NCBI GenBank assembly: GCA_905221605.1
Contig: CAJNDS010000002.1
Location: 362,001-426,000 of the forward strand
From: Symbiodinium natans
Taxonomy: Eukaryota; Sar; Dinophyceae; Suessiales; Symbiodiniaceae
Reading direction: 5' to 3'
DNA: 64,000 bases
The notes beneath the pieces are model-generated. The model had not been told where the DNA came from and ran no database searches. It worked only from the letters and a program-made list of their open reading frames with translations. The translations under genes were made by a program, and so were the position numbers. Each line of letters starts with the position of its first letter. Positions within the stretch are counted from its first letter, which is position 1. This document shows positions 1 through 12,036 of this stretch, piece by piece.

Positions 1-155
1 CATCTCACATCAGTGCAAAGGCAGGCTGGCTGGCTGGCTGGCTCACGAAACTCCCAAGAACCTGAAGACCAAACTGTGCTGTGAAACTCTACTTCCCCCT
101 CGAGTTCGTAGATGTCATAGAACTGTACGTGCATTGTTACATTCTCCTGGTCAAC
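1..155 (-). CDS. Candidate exon at window edge, gene continues outside
   Basis: About 50 minus-strand codons are open. The best part reads MHVQFYDIYELEGEVEF. It would be the most 3' visible exon of a minus-strand gene running from 5253. The plus strand is also open for 26 codons. Function unknown. Confidence 0.4.
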
Positions 156-654
156 CAGGAAGCACTAAACCCTGGGTTCTGAAAAGCCCAAGATTAAAGC
201 CCCAAGCCTTTCTGTTTTTTGTAGGTTCTGATTAAACACCCAAAGCTCTGAACTCAAGCTGTTTTAGGATCCTAAGTTTGAATAGAGGAATGTGTTGCTT
301 AAACCCTGAACCCCATACAAAAGCCTGAAAGGGGTTTAGGGATGCCCCCTTGGACTCACTCACCTCTTCCCAATCTCCCGTGCTGGTCGCGTAAACTTTG
401 GGAACTCGACCTGATCTGGGTGGTTTAGGCTGTTGGGTTTAGGGTTTAGTGCATAGGCGGGAGGGGCCGGGGGGGGAGGGAGAGAGGGTTATCTCTAATC
501 GCCCTACATCATGGGCCCCTGTTCGCAGGCGCTTGTGTGCTGTCGATCCTGCTAACTCGACCTGGTCGATGTGGGCGGTTTAGGGTTTATTCTGCTATCA
601 ATCTACTACTCTAGTACCACTACTACTACTTCTGCCATTTCAACGACAATTTCA

Positions 655-1017
<363 letters not shown>

Positions 1018-1034
1018 ACCACTACCACCACTAC

Positions 1035-1098
1035 CCAACTCGCACTCCAGAGTGAAGCCGTATCTCACAGACGCTTTCTTGCTCAAACTGCTGCGGGC
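1035..1098 (-). CDS. Candidate exon beside the ACT repeat
   Basis: The acceptor TTTTCTGAG| and donor TTGG|GTAGTG bound ARSSLSKKASVRYGFTLECE. The donor sits at the edge of the trinucleotide array, so the array would be intronic. A plus-strand frame (VKPYLTDAFLLKLLRASEND, donor TTTG|GTGAGG) is a serious rival. Confidence 0.35.
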
Positions 1099-2117
1099 CT
1101 CAGAAAATGACAGCAGTGAACATCATCACCTCAAAAAAACGGATGGTCTAAGCACACTCTCCGTGCCTTGGCGCTCGCGCTCTGGCTCTGGCATCCGCCT
1201 GACTTACTTTGGTGAGGTTTGGGCTTTGGTGCTTCCAAAACCCAAAAACCCCGGCTCAAACACTAAACCCTACAAACCTCAACCCTAAACCTCTAAACCT
1301 CTAATAACCCTGAACCCTAAACCCGAAACCCTAAACCCTAAACCCTAAGCTGCCGCCCAATCCACCCCTAAACCCTCAGCCCCAAAATCGCTAAACCCGC
1401 CACCCTACAGGAGCTCGCCTGATTTCGGCCACGCCTTCCGCACAGGCCATGGGTCCATCAATTCCTAGGGTTTTAGGGTTTAGGGTTTAGGGTTTGGGGA
1501 CATCTACTCAGGGGATGGGTGCATGGGTGGAATTCTAGGATTTAGGATTTAGGGTATAGGTACAGGGTTTAGCCGGTTTAGGGTTGAGGGCTTTAGGTTA
1601 GGGTGATACGGGCTTGTTGTTCCTTTGGGGGGGAGGCGTAAACTTCATGGAGAGGAACGTGTAAACTTGGAAAACTATGGGCCCCCCCCCCCTCCCCCCC
1701 GCCCCCAAACCCCAAACCCTAAACCTGAACCCTAAACCACCCCCATAGAAGAAAAATGAACTTTAGGGTTTAGGGTTTCGGGTTTCGGGTTTTGGGTTAC
1801 CCCTGCAACCCTGCTTTAGAGAACTACCCATATGATCCTCTTAAATCCAGGAAGGGTTCAGGGTTTAGGGTTTAGGGTTTAGGGTTTAGGGTTAAGGGTT
1901 TAGGGTTTAGGGTTTAGGGTTACTGGAACTACTTACATCTGATAAAACATGATCCTCCAGGGAAAGTATCAAGTACTCCAAGCCTCCCTCGACCAGGGCT
2001 TGGGGCGAGTCCAGGGTCTAGAATTTTAGGGTTTTACGGCTAGAGTTCTAGGGTTTAGGGTTTAGGGGGGATTAGAGTTTAGGACTTATAGGGTTGTAGG
2101 GCTCAGAATGCCGGCGC

Positions 2118-2191
2118 CTTGACCGGAGGACATTTGTAGGAAAAGTTGTTGTAGTGGTTGGCGCTGGCGACGTGGTCGGCAAAGCTCTCAC
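2118..2191 (-). CDS. Candidate exon
   Basis: The acceptor TTGAAG| is followed by GESFADHVASANHYNNFSYK and CPPVK, ending AAG|GCGCC. The plus strand of the same bases reads like a nucleotide-binding loop (see rejected list). Confidence 0.4.
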
Positions 2192-2235
2192 CTTCAACGC
2201 GTGAGCCGGGGTCTCGGGTTTCGGGGTTTAGGGTT

Positions 2236-2336
2236 AAGATGTTCCCCCTTTATACTAACAGTCCTTAACCGGGATGATGGTACCCCCTACTATTTTCCCT
2301 GTTAAGGACTCCTATAGTATACGGGGAACGTCCCAA
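2236..2336. mobile_element. Foldback (MITE-like) element, family GGGATGTTCCCC, copy 1
   Basis: The two halves are inverted repeats: the left arm has GATGTTCCCC and TATACTAACAGTCCTTAA, and the right arm has TTAAGGACTCCTATAGTATA and GGGGAACGTCCC. The whole element can fold into one hairpin. Five to six relatives are listed separately. Confidence 0.75.
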
Positions 2337-2431
2337 GTTAAGGGTGAAGAGTTCAAGCTTTACCGACAGTAACCTTGCTAGCCTTACCTTAGAAAAGGGA
2401 GGTTGCATCATGTTGACTTGGTATTGGGATG

Positions 2432-2503
2432 CTCACCCCTATACTGACAGTCCTTAAGAGGGATTTTTAATATGGGGTACTATAGTTCCTATCAAGGACT
2501 CCT
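2432..2503. mobile_element. Foldback element, copy 2, right end lost
   Basis: The left arm TTGGGATGCTCACC...CAGTCCTTAA and part of the right arm (ATCAAGGACTCCTA) are present. The sequence then changes directly into CCCTAAACCC, so the right terminus has been replaced by telomeric repeat. Confidence 0.65.
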
Positions 2504-2548
2504 AAACCCTAAACCCTTAACCCGAGGTACAGGTTACTGTGCCTTAAC

Positions 2549-2581
2549 CCAGCGGCCCATGCCACCCAAGGTTGAGGAAGT
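2549..2581 (-). CDS. Candidate micro-exon
   Basis: 33 bp between acceptor CTCCGCAG| and donor CTGG|GTTAAGG, reading DFLNLGWHGPLG with the split codons. Confidence 0.35.
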
Positions 2582-2734
2582 CTGCGGAGGTGCCGCGCAA
2601 CCCATGCCGGCTGGGTTTAGGGTTTAGGGTTTAGGGTTTAGGGTTTAGGGTTTAGGGTTTAGGGTTTAGGGTTTAGGGTTTAGGGTTTAGGGTTTAGGGT
2701 TTAGGGTTTAGGGTTTAGGCCCTTCAACAAATTA

Positions 2735-2850
2735 AGATCCACTTGGGGGTTTACGATATTCGGGTACCTTATTGGGGTATCTTTTGTAAGGGGATGCTAC
2801 TATTTGGGGATCTATATTCGGGCTCCTTTATTCTCGTAAACACCCACTTA
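2735..2850. repeat. Foldback family with GTTTACGAAAA ends, copy
   Basis: GGGGGTTTACGATATTCGGG and the downstream CCTTTATTCTCGTAAACACC form an inverted pair. Related sequences with GGTTTACGAAAACAGGGG and AATAAGGTACCCC occur at 32915-33004, 40725-40812 and 59690-59768. Confidence 0.45.
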
Positions 2851-2999
2851 AACCCAGTGAGGGAAAATATGGCCGTTCGACATTGGATTAGGAGCCCTTG
2901 TGGGGTATCATGACTTTCCGAAACACCGTCTGGGTTAAACCCTAAATCCTAAACAAGCCTAAACCCCCGAAAGTTAGGGTTCACGCTTAAGGGCCCGGC

Positions 3000-3058
3000 C
3001 TTGGAGATGTCCACACACCAGGCAATCCTCCACACAGCCCTGTTGACGACAGACAGAC
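3000..3058 (-). CDS. Candidate exon
   Basis: Acceptor TGCTGAG|, then LSVVNRAVWRIAWCVDISK, donor AAG|GCCGGG. Part of the proposed 5253-to-1 minus-strand chain. Confidence 0.4.
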
Positions 3059-3288
3059 CTCAGCACTCCGTGCATGCGGGACCGAGAATGTAAACCCTTT
3101 TCACACCCTTAACCCTAAGCCCTCAACCATAAACCCTAACCCTGAACCCTAACCCTAAACCCTCTCAAAACCCAGGATCGTCACAGAAAAACTCTGAAAA
3201 ATATTCCTGAATATGATCCTCTTAAACCCAATAAGGGGAAATACAAAATACTCCCAGGGCCTAGCTAGGAACCCTATAAGCCCTAAAC

Positions 3289-3340
3289 CTCGAGGATTGA
3301 AGGCCGTGCTCATGTAGAGGAAGCCCTCAACCGAGAGGTT
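3289..3340 (-). CDS. Candidate exon
   Basis: Acceptor TTCCCCAG|, then NLSVEGFLYMSTAFNPR. The opposite strand (RIEGRAHVEEALNREVLGK) is equally open, so strand rests on neighbours. Confidence 0.35.
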
Positions 3341-3924
3341 CTGGGGAAGTCAGGGTTTGGGGTTTGGGTTTTAAACCCTAAGGTTTAGGGTTTAGGGTTT
3401 AGGGTTTGGGGTTTAGGGTTTAGGGTTTAGGGTTTAGGGTTTGGGGTTTAGGGTTTAGGGTTTAGGGTTTAGGGTTTAGGGTGGCCAGGGAAGTTGCAAC
3501 GAATGTGAGATGCGGGGGAAGGGGAGGGGGCGCGTGGGTGGTTGAAACCCTAAACCCTGAGCTTCAAGAGGAGCCTGGTAGTGGAGAGGCCCGGTGATGA
3601 ACCCGAAAGCAGAAAACGGTTTAGGGTTTAGGGTTTAGGGTCTAGGGTTTAGGGTTTAGGGTTTAGGGTTTAGGGTTTAGGGTCTAGGGTTTAGGGTTTA
3701 GGGCACCTACAACCCTGAACACTCCCTAAGGGTCCATGTACCTAGATAAGGAATGCTTTGACCCTTCAAGTATTTCCTATCTAGGGACTCTGGGGGCCCA
3801 AGTATAGTTAGGGTTTAGGGTTTAGGGTTTAGGGTTTAGGGTTGAGGGTTTAGGGTTTAGGTTTTAGGGTTTAGGGTAAGGTACATGGACCCTTGCTGTA
3901 AGCTTATGACTGCCAAGACCTTAC

Positions 3925-3972
3925 GCCCCAAAACCCGTGCCTCTCTCTCCAGGGACTCCCGCAGACGAAGCC
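3925..3972 (-). CDS. Candidate exon with canonical donor
   Basis: EGFVCGSPWRERHGFWG followed by GGC|GTAAGG, a strong GT donor. The acceptor GTGAG| is weak. Confidence 0.4.
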
Positions 3973-4095
3973 CTCACCCTAAACCCTAAACCCTAACCCT
4001 AAACCCTGATCCCTGAAACCCTAAACCCTAAACCCTAAACCCTGAACCCTGAACTCTTAAACCCTAAACCCTAAACCCTGAACCTAAACCCTAAG

Positions 4096-4166
4096 CGAGC
4101 CACTGCGCTGCCAGCTGAGCAGGTCGATGCATGCATTGCTTCCAGATTTTCTTGTTGTCCATGTGC
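4096..4166 (-). CDS. Candidate exon
   Basis: Acceptor TTCCCTAG|, then HMDNKKIWKQCMHRPAQLAA and QWLA. Flanked on both sides by telomeric repeat. The plus strand is also open. Confidence 0.4.
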
Positions 4167-4469
4167 CTAGGGAAGGTTTAGGGTCTAGGGTTTAGGGTTT
4201 AGGGTTTAGGGTTTACGGTTTAGGGTTTAGGGTTTAGGGTTTGGGGTTTAGGGTTCAGGGTTTAGGGTTTAGGGGGGAGGCCGGGAGAACCTTTAAACCC
4301 TTAATCCCATTAAGGCCGAAACCCTAAACCCTTCAGACTCTTGCTGATAAGTGGAGGGGGCGACATCCCAAGTTGGTGCTTCGGGGCGTTTGCAAGTTTA
4401 CTGGGGTTTAGGGTTTAGGGTCTAGGGTTTAGGGATTAGGGATTAGGGTTTAGGTTTTCGGGGGACTTA

Positions 4470-4566
4470 TGCCCAGGTGCGGCCAGGACCAGTAGTCCCC
4501 GTTGCCCGGGCGCTGCTCAGAGGCGGTCGGGCAAACGTCGAACCAAACCTCCGCTGCCATAAGCTC
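4470..4566 (-). CDS. Candidate exon
   Basis: About 33 codons: LMAAEVWFDVCPTASEQRPG then NGDYWSWPHLG. It has balanced composition with W, Y, D and N, among the more protein-like islands in the first 5 kb. Function unknown. Confidence 0.45.
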
Positions 4567-4583
4567 CAAGGGCTCTTAGAGCA

Positions 4584-4890
4584 GTAGTGGGGAGGATAAG
4601 GAACCTGGGGTTCAGGGCTTAGGGTTTAGGATTTCGGGTTTAGGGTTTAGGGGTTAGGGTTTAGGGTTTAGGGTTTAGGGTTTAGGGTAAATCCTTTTGC
4701 TCCAAGGGCAGTTACAGTAGTGGGGAGGATAAGGAACCTGGGGTTACATATCCTAAATCCTATAGCTCTAAGGGCAGTTGCAGTAGTGGGGAGGATAAGG
4801 AACCTAGGGTTGCAATCCCTAAATCCTATAGCTCAAAGGGCAGTTAGGGAGGATAAGGAACCTGGGGTTACATACCCTAAATCCTATACC
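4584..4890. repeat. Tandem copies of a 60-66 bp unit
   Basis: GTGGGGAGGATAAGGAACCT recurs from about 4588, 4719, 4785 and (as TTAGGGAGGATAAGGAACCT) 4845, each followed by GGGGTTACATA-like sequence and CCTAAATCCTATA. A degenerate copy is at about 28150. Confidence 0.7.
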
Positions 4891-5198
4891 CCCCCTCCCC
4901 CCTTGATCCCTCTTGGGTTAGATACCCCCCTTTAGCCCCACGCCCTTAAGTCGAAGGGAAGTTTCATGGGCCCCTCGATATGGTCCCCAGCCCCTTTAAG
5001 GATTCTGATGTCTGGCCCCTTAATTTATATAGGGCATATGAGGGGTATATAATAAGGGGCCCCCTACTAAGCGCCCATAGGAAGGGACCAGCAACTGCCC
5101 TTCCATAAACCCGAGCCCGAAGCCCCCAAAAACTGAAACGGCAGGTGCCCTGAACCCTGAATCCTAAACCCTAAACCTTAAACCCTAAACCCTAAACC

Positions 5199-5253
5199 CT
5201 GTCAGGCGATGCACGTCGTGCTCCAGGCAGTCAATGTTGGGCCAGGCCGCCAT
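5199..5253 (-). CDS. Candidate first exon of the 5253-to-1 gene
   Basis: ATG at 5253 in the context AGCCATGGCG, reading MAAWPNIDCLEHDVHRLT and then G at the edge of a telomeric array. It could be the start of the minus-strand chain that ends beyond base 1. Confidence 0.35.
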
Positions 5254-8200
5254 GGCTGTAGGGTTTAGGGCAAGTATGTCGAGTTCGGTTGAGGGTGTGG
5301 GCTTTAGGGGTTAGAGTGGCTTACCTCAAGGTTTGTTTCTGTACTCAGGCAACTAAAGTACACGACAGTACAGGCTCAACCCGAAAAAGCCCCTTTACAA
5401 CCCTGCAAAGCCTGAACCCGATATCCCTAAAGCCCCACGCACCTAAGCTTCAACCCTGAAACCCTATAGCCCCGAAAGCCCTAAAACCCTATGGCCCCGA
5501 AAGCCCTAAAACCCTACATACTAAGCACCCTAAACCCTAAACCCTAAACCCTAAACCCTAAACCCTACACCCTAATAATCCCTAGAGCCCTAAACTCCTG
5601 GGCAAAAAAAACAGCCACAGCCGGTGTCAAATGAACCCGCCAGCAAGGGCCGCAGGTGCAAAGCAAGGGTTTAGGGTTTAGGCTTTAGGGTTTAGGGTTT
5701 AGGGCTTAGGAGTTTAGGGTTTAGGGTTTAGGGTTTAGGGCTTAGGGGTTAGGGTTTAGGGCTTAGGGTGCAGGGTTTAGGGGTTTCGGGGGTTTCGGGG
5801 CTTCGTGCCTCATGGGTTTGGGGCTTTCGGGGTTGGGAGCTTTGGGGATTAGGGTTTTGCGGGGTCGGGTCGGGGAGGGCCCAGGGCTTCTACCTTGTAG
5901 GGATTTACGGGCTTTCGGGGTAGGGCGTGCGTGGGTGGGTTTAGGGTTTTCTGCTTTAGGGTTAAGGGTAGAGGGTTTGGGATTAGGGTTTGTAATTTAG
6001 GGTATTAGGGTTCAGGACAGCAGGTACGCCTTTTCAAACTGAGCATCTGCTTCGTGAGATTGGGGCCTAGCTTTCATAGCTTTGGCGACCTTTGTGAGTT
6101 TTTTAGTTCAAATGAAGGATCCTATTTGACAAAGCTACCGCCTGTAAGAGGGGCCGTAGTTTCGCCCTTTGGAGGCTCAGGGCTTACTCCATGACATCTC
6201 GGAAAGGTCTGGGGAGTTGGAGAGGTCTGCCGCGGGGGACCCTTCCCTAAACCCCAGACGGCAAGATTTTGCCGCACCCAAGCCGCCTAAACCACATGGT
6301 AGCGTTTCCACCATTGCATCAATGAGAGCCCCCCACCCCCCCCCCCCATCCCCCAAATCGAGTCTCATCCATGTTATGCGGACATGAAACCCTAAACTCC
6401 CAAACCCTAAACCCAATTTCGGAAACCCCCTCATCTAGCCTAAGATGCAACAGTTTGAAAACGATATCAGGTTCCTGTGGTCCCTGTTCCTACTGAAGGG
6501 GAGGCAAATTCCCCACTCTAAATTCCGCAAACCAGCGTCCCCTAAACCCTAAACTTAAGGGTATAAGGAGGACCCCCGGCAAAACCCTAAACCTGAAAAC
6601 CCTAAAATACTTCCTTACGCTTACCAGTTCGCTTGAGCCCGTGATGGTGGTGGTGGGGGGGGGGGAAGCCTAAAACCCTAAACCCAAAACCCCGCTCCTT
6701 TCGTAGAAGGGCAGCGCGTCGAAATTCCAGCCCTGGGCCCTGTCCAGCGGTTTGGGGCTTGGGGGTTTTAGGGTTTTAGGGTGGGAGTTTGGAGTTTGCG
6801 GGTTTGGGGTGAGGAGTTCAGAGTTTAGTGCTCGGGGTTTGGGATGCATGGTTTGCAGGGTTGAGGGAAGTTTGAGGCTTAGGGCTTAGGGCTTAGGGCT
6901 TAGGGCTTACTACAGGGAATTGAATTCTGAGGGGATGAACGCATGGGAGCCTTCCATTGCATTTCACCCCACAACTAAGGCGTGGCGCACATCCCTAAAC
7001 CCCAAACCCCACACCCTAAACCCTAAAGGAACCTCATCCCGAAGCAAAAGGAGTAGAGGCCCGGTCGAGGTCTAAGTGGCCCGTAAACTTCAACCTAGGT
7101 TCACGTTCAATCGTGTCAGGCTAGGATTTTCGGGTTTTGGCGATAGGGTTTGGGGTATTTGGGAACCTCCGGCTTAAGGGTTTAAGGGTTTAAGGGTTTA
7201 AGGGTTTAAGGGTTTAAGGGTTAAGGGTTTAAGGGTTTCAAGGCTTGAGGGTTTGAGGGCTTACCTGAGAAGAATTCAGGGTTGTGGGGTTCAGGGTTTA
7301 GGGTTCCAGTTGTAAGGTGTGGAAGATTCAGTCTAGCAGCCTGATTGGATGCGGGTCGACAACGAGCTGTACAGTTACATGGTCCCTTAGAATGGTCCCT
7401 GACCTTCTTCAAAGGGTTCTGGAGTAAGGGCCCATACTTAGGGACCGTGTCACTACCTCCCCTTTTGCCTGGGTACCCTCTTAGGGAGCAAAAGGAAACC
7501 GGGTGCCACAGGGTCCTCGAAGCCCAGCCCACAGGTTTAGGGTTTAGGGTTTAGGGTTTAGGGTTTAGGGTTTAGGGTTTAGGGTTTAGGGTTTAGGGTT
7601 TAGGCGACCCCCCAATAAACTCTGAACTCCAACCCCTCAACCCCAAAACGCCACGAAGCCCTTCCTTAACACCCCAAAAGCCCTTGTGACCCGTACAACT
7701 CCTTATGCTCCTCAAGCCCCTTAAACGACCCGCAAACCCCCTAAACCCGAAACCCCTGGATGCTTTGCAGCTACTGCCGCAAGTTTCGCCCTCCATAGGA
7801 TACAACGGGAAAAACCCTAAACCCTAAACCCTAAACCCTAAACCCTAAACCCTAAACCCTAAACTTGCATTGCAGCCCAAGAACAGAATCTTGTGTGCCT
7901 CTGTTCTGGAGCCCGTGCTCCGCTTCTTCTTGCAAGCTCCGCAGTCACTGCTTTTTTGCAGCCCGCTGAAACCCGCTAAACCTGCCAAACCCACCAAACC
8001 CATGAAAGATCTGAACGCCCTCCAAGCCCTTTAAGTTAAACGACCCAAAAACCCTAAACCCTCGAAGCCCTACACCTTAAATCCAAAACGCCAACAAGCC
8101 CCAAGCCCTTAAATTCCTCTAACCCTTCAAGCTCTAAACCCTAAACCCTATAAACCCTAAACCCATGACTTAAAGCCCCTTAGGCCTCTGCTGCGTCGCC

Positions 8201-8488
8201 GTTCGACGGGCCCAGCTGGGCTGTGAGCTGGCTCTTGAGACCTGGGAGGCCTCCGCACTTTAGGAGGTTTAGGGTTTAGGGTGTTTAGGGTTTAGGGTTT
8301 AGGGCTAGGGTTTAAGTTTTAGGGTGTCCGCCGACCCTGGCGGCGTGTTGGACCCAAAACGCGGGGGGGGTGGGGGGGGTCGGTGCACAATTTTTTCGTG
8401 GAGGACCGCGCCACCCGCACAGCGTAAACAGGGGGTTCAGCACGGGGGGGTAGGGGCGCCCTCAGCAAAATCAGCGTTTCCCGCCTCC

Positions 8489-8489
<1 letters not shown>

Positions 8490-8566
<77 letters not shown>

Positions 8567-8570
8567 ACAC

Positions 8571-8647
<77 letters not shown>

Positions 8648-8662
8648 ACCCCCTCCCCCCCC
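8490..8662. repeat. Twin poly-C tracts
   Basis: 77 C (8490-8566), ACACA, then 76 C (8572-8647), followed by more C-rich sequence. Polyproline and polyglycine frames across it are not genes. Confidence 0.9.
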
Positions 8663-10120
8663 ACCTGTCTTTTTGGCTTGAGCTTGTCCTGGTGCTACCC
8701 CCTACCCCCCCCCAAACGATTCACAGAACTCTGCCGGGGATGATCTTCCATGCGAGCGGGTCTCAACTATGCTCCAGCGGGGTCGGCGGCTTGAGCCGGA
8801 GGCTCTTAACTTTAGGGTTTAGGGTTTAGGGCTAGGGTTTAGGGTTTAGGGGCCAGGGTTTAGGGTGGAGGGGCGTTAAGATTTCAGGGCTTCGCGTTTA
8901 GGGTTTTCAGGGTTTTCAGGGCTAGGGTTCTCAGTTATTAAAGTTTAGGGCTGAGGGTTGAGGATTCAGAGTTTAGGAATATCAGGGTTAAGGGGTTCAG
9001 GGTTTAGGAGATTTGGGGCTTCAGGGCTTGCGAAGGGTGAAGGCTACATTACATGCAGCCTCAATTCTGCGTCGAGGCTCCAGGGGCTTTCGGGTTTAGG
9101 GTTTAGTGCTTCAGCGTTAAGGGATTATAGGGCTTGGCGAGTGCTGTCACGGTAAGGGTTTAGGGTTTAGGGTTTAGGGTTTGGGGTTTAGGGTTTAGGG
9201 TTTAGGGTTTAGGGTTTAGGGTTTAGGGTTTAGGGTTTAGGGTTTAGGGTGCATGTGACAGCTGTTCACCAAAACCTGTTCCAGAACTTATACCTGAATG
9301 AGGATCATGGTAGGACCCTTGAAAAGGCAAGGGAGCCGTCCTTGGTTGAAACGGGGTGTTGAACCCTAAACCCTAAACCCTAAACCCTAAGCCACCCTAA
9401 ACCCTAAACCCTAAACCCTAAACTTGGCAGTTTCCTTGCATTCCCGCCCAAGCCTGCGAGCGCCTACTGGATGCCTTGCTGACGTTCGACCTCCTCGTCA
9501 CATCGGAGGGTTTAGGGCTTACAGGATTTAGGGTTTAGGGTTTAGGGCTTATGGGATTTAGGATTTAAGGTTTAGGGTTTTGGGCTTCGGGCTTATAGGA
9601 TTTAGGGTTGCCTTAGGGGTATATAGTAGGAAGGCCAGTATTGGTATGATTGAAGGACAACTTCTTCATTAAGCAGGGGCTAGTGGAGTCTCTGAGAGTT
9701 CTCATGGCGACTGAGGGGCCGAAACATGTGAATAGGATCGTCGGACTTGTGCACTGCCTGATCTCGGGTTTAGGGTTGTACTCTAAACTCTAAACCCTGA
9801 ACCCTGAACCCTAAACCCTAAACCCCTAAACCCCCAAACCCCTTTACTAAACCCCTAATCCCCTAAGCCCCTAAACCCTAAACCCAAGCACCCTAGCATT
9901 CCTAAGCCCCGCACGTCAAAGTCAAGTCCCATACCACAAGCCCAAAAAAAACCCTCACTACCGAAAACCGGAGAAAACAAGGGGTTTAGGGTTTAGGGTT
10001 TAGAATTAGGGTTTAGGGTTTAGGGTTTAGGGTTTCGGGTTTAGGGTTTAGGGCTTCGGAGGTCCTGCTGCCCGCATCGCTTGGCGGCCGCTCACTCGGG
10101 GCCGCAATCGTCAGCCTGGC

Positions 10121-10335
10121 TGCTGAGTCTACTTGGAGGTTCATGGTTCTTAATAGCCAAGTAGAGGTTCAGGGTTTAGGGTTTAGGGTTTAGGGTTTAG
10201 GGTTTAGGATAGCTGTACTTATAACCCACTTATAAGCGCCTTACGTGCCCTCATTAAAACTGGGCTTTAAGCACCGCAACCCATTTATTATTGGGTTAAT
10301 AAGTACCATGAACCTCCAAGTCAGGGCTGAGTCGG
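10121..10335. mobile_element. Hairpin element with 8-bp flanking duplication
   Basis: Inverted arms ACTTGGAGGTTCATGGTTCT (from 10131) and AGTACCATGAACCTCCAAGT (to 10321) enclose a TTTAGGG run and a short unique core. GCTGAGTC flanks both sides (about 10121-10128 and 10327-10334). A plus-strand frame reads ...SLAAES before and AESGSFSTSTL after, overlapping at the duplicated AES, so the element may be a spliced intron with acceptor AAGTCAG|. A degenerate relative lies at about 39340-39512. Confidence 0.5.
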
Positions 10336-11019
10336 GGTCGTTCTCTACCTCGACCCTCACATCACTTAATTGCCCATAAATCATGGCCGCCAGTCAACAT
10401 GTGCTGGAGAAAAATACCATTCTTACGGGTGCTTTCATGGGGGTCGCATCCTTGTCCTACTGCACGGCCTTGGTCCATTCGCACTCCACGAGCGCGTTGA
10501 TCTTTTCCCAAAAACCCGAAACCCTCAACCCTCACCACGTGTACGAGTACCTCTTTCAGAAGCGCTTGCAGCATAACCAAAAACTCACAGACCCTACCTA
10601 TGCAAACCCCTCTGACTTTGCAAGTAGGGTTAGCAAGGTGGGTTATGGGGGACCCCATAAAGTCTAACGCCCTGAGGCCCTAAACTCTACTCACCGATAC
10701 CTACAGGGCCTCAACCCAATTAAACTATAAGCCCTATTCTAATAAGCCTTACAAACACTATTGTAACGCCTAAAAAACACCAAAAAACACGCACCAAAAA
10801 AAAAACAAAACCCGATGAAACACTCTGTAACAACCCTCATAGAAAACACCTCAAGCCTTCCAAACCACCATAAGAGCTACTAAAAGCCCCGGAAACCCTC
10901 CAAACCTTTCACAAAGCCTTCCGCGCGCCTCTCCGACCCTGGCAGAGGCGGCGCACTGCGCTCGAGCATGAGGGTGCCGGTATTTGGGAACCTCCGGCTG
11001 GGGACTTAGGGCTTTCAGG

Positions 11020-11150
11020 CTTTAAGGCATTAAGGCTTCAAGGCTTTAAGGCTTCAAGGCTTTAAGGCTTTAAGGCTTCAAGGCTTCAAGGCTGCAAGGC
11101 ATTAAGGCTTCAAGGCATTAAGGCTTTAAGGCTTTAAGGCTTTAGGGTTT
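11020..11150. repeat. AAGGCTTTAAGGCTTC short tandem array
   Basis: Nine-base units GGCTTTAAG and GGCTTCAAG alternate. The flanks carry the phrase GGTATTTGGGAACCTCCGGC (10978, 11168), which also occurs at 7157 and, diverged, at 11432. Confidence 0.7.
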
Positions 11151-11950
11151 AGGGTTTTGGGGGTTTAGGGTATTTGGGAACCTCCGGCTTGGGACTTAAG
11201 GGTGTAAGGGTCTAAGGGTTTCAGCGCTTAAGGGTCTTTTGGGGCTTCTCTGAGAATTATCTAACTTCAGGGTGTCAGGGTTTAAGGGTTTCAGGGCTTA
11301 TCTAAGAATCATGCGACTGAAGAGCTTGAGGGTTTAAGGGCTTAAGGGGTCTAAGGGCTTAAGGGTTTTGGGGCTTAAGGGTTTCAACTTCAACTTAGGG
11401 GTTTAAGAGTTTAAGCGTTCAAGGGTTTAGGTATATGGCAACCTCCGACTTGGGATATGAGGGTTTGAAATTTGCATGGGGTGTGGGTTTAGGGGTTTGG
11501 GGGGGGCTTGGGGGCTTGGGGCTTAGGGTTCAGGAACCCGAACCCCCGAACTCGAAATCTTAACGCCCAACTCCCCAACCCTGAACCCTAACAAAAACCC
11601 AAGCCCCCGAAGCCCTAAACCCTAAACCCTGAACCCTTGATAACCCTCAACCGATCCCCCAAAATCCCAGACATCCTAAACCCTAGACCCTAAACCCTAA
11701 ACCCTAAACAATGAACCCTGAACCCTGAACCCTAAACCCAAAACCCTGAACCCTGCACCCTGAACCCTGAACCCTAAACCCAAAACCCTGAACCCTGAAC
11801 CCTAAACCCAAGAACCCTGAACCCTAAACCCAAAACCCTAAACCCTAAACCCTAAACCCAAGAACCCTGAACCCTAAACCCTAAACCCTAAACCCAAAAC
11901 CCTAAACCCTAAACCCTAAATCCCAAACCCTAAGCCCTAAACCCTAAGGG

Positions 11951-12036
11951 GCCTGGTGGACCGCCGCAGGGTCCCGTAGTCCCTCATAGGCAGCTCCGTG
12001 AGCGTGGAGTTGCCCTGACGCGGGTCTAAGAGAAGG
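11951..12036 (-). CDS. Candidate exon
   Basis: DPRQGNSTLTELPMRDYGTL then RRSTRP in the minus strand, between CCCTAAA and TTTAGGG arrays. Other frames are partly open. Confidence 0.35.

Larger units (their letters stand above)
5254..11900. other. Repeat-rich stretch with weak exon islands
   Basis: Mostly TTTAGGG arrays, variant octamers (TTTAAGGG, 7183-7240), poly-C and degenerate repeat. Islands at 7338-7380, 7875-7965, 8190-8270, 9430-9510 and 10060-10130 have open frames on plus (for example PDWMRVDNELYSYM at 7338, ACERLLDALLTFDLLVTSE at 9450). Rival minus frames are as good, so I make no firm gene call. Confidence 0.5.

Noticed and set aside
2107-2200. Plus-strand Rossmann-like segment (FVGKVVVVVGAGDVVGKALT), shikimate dehydrogenase-like
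   Set aside because: Attractive with a GTGAGC donor, but no neighbouring plus exons support it, and the minus frame of the same bases is more balanced and fits a minus-strand chain.
8319-8743. Polyproline and polyglycine proteins
   Set aside because: Translation of poly-C.
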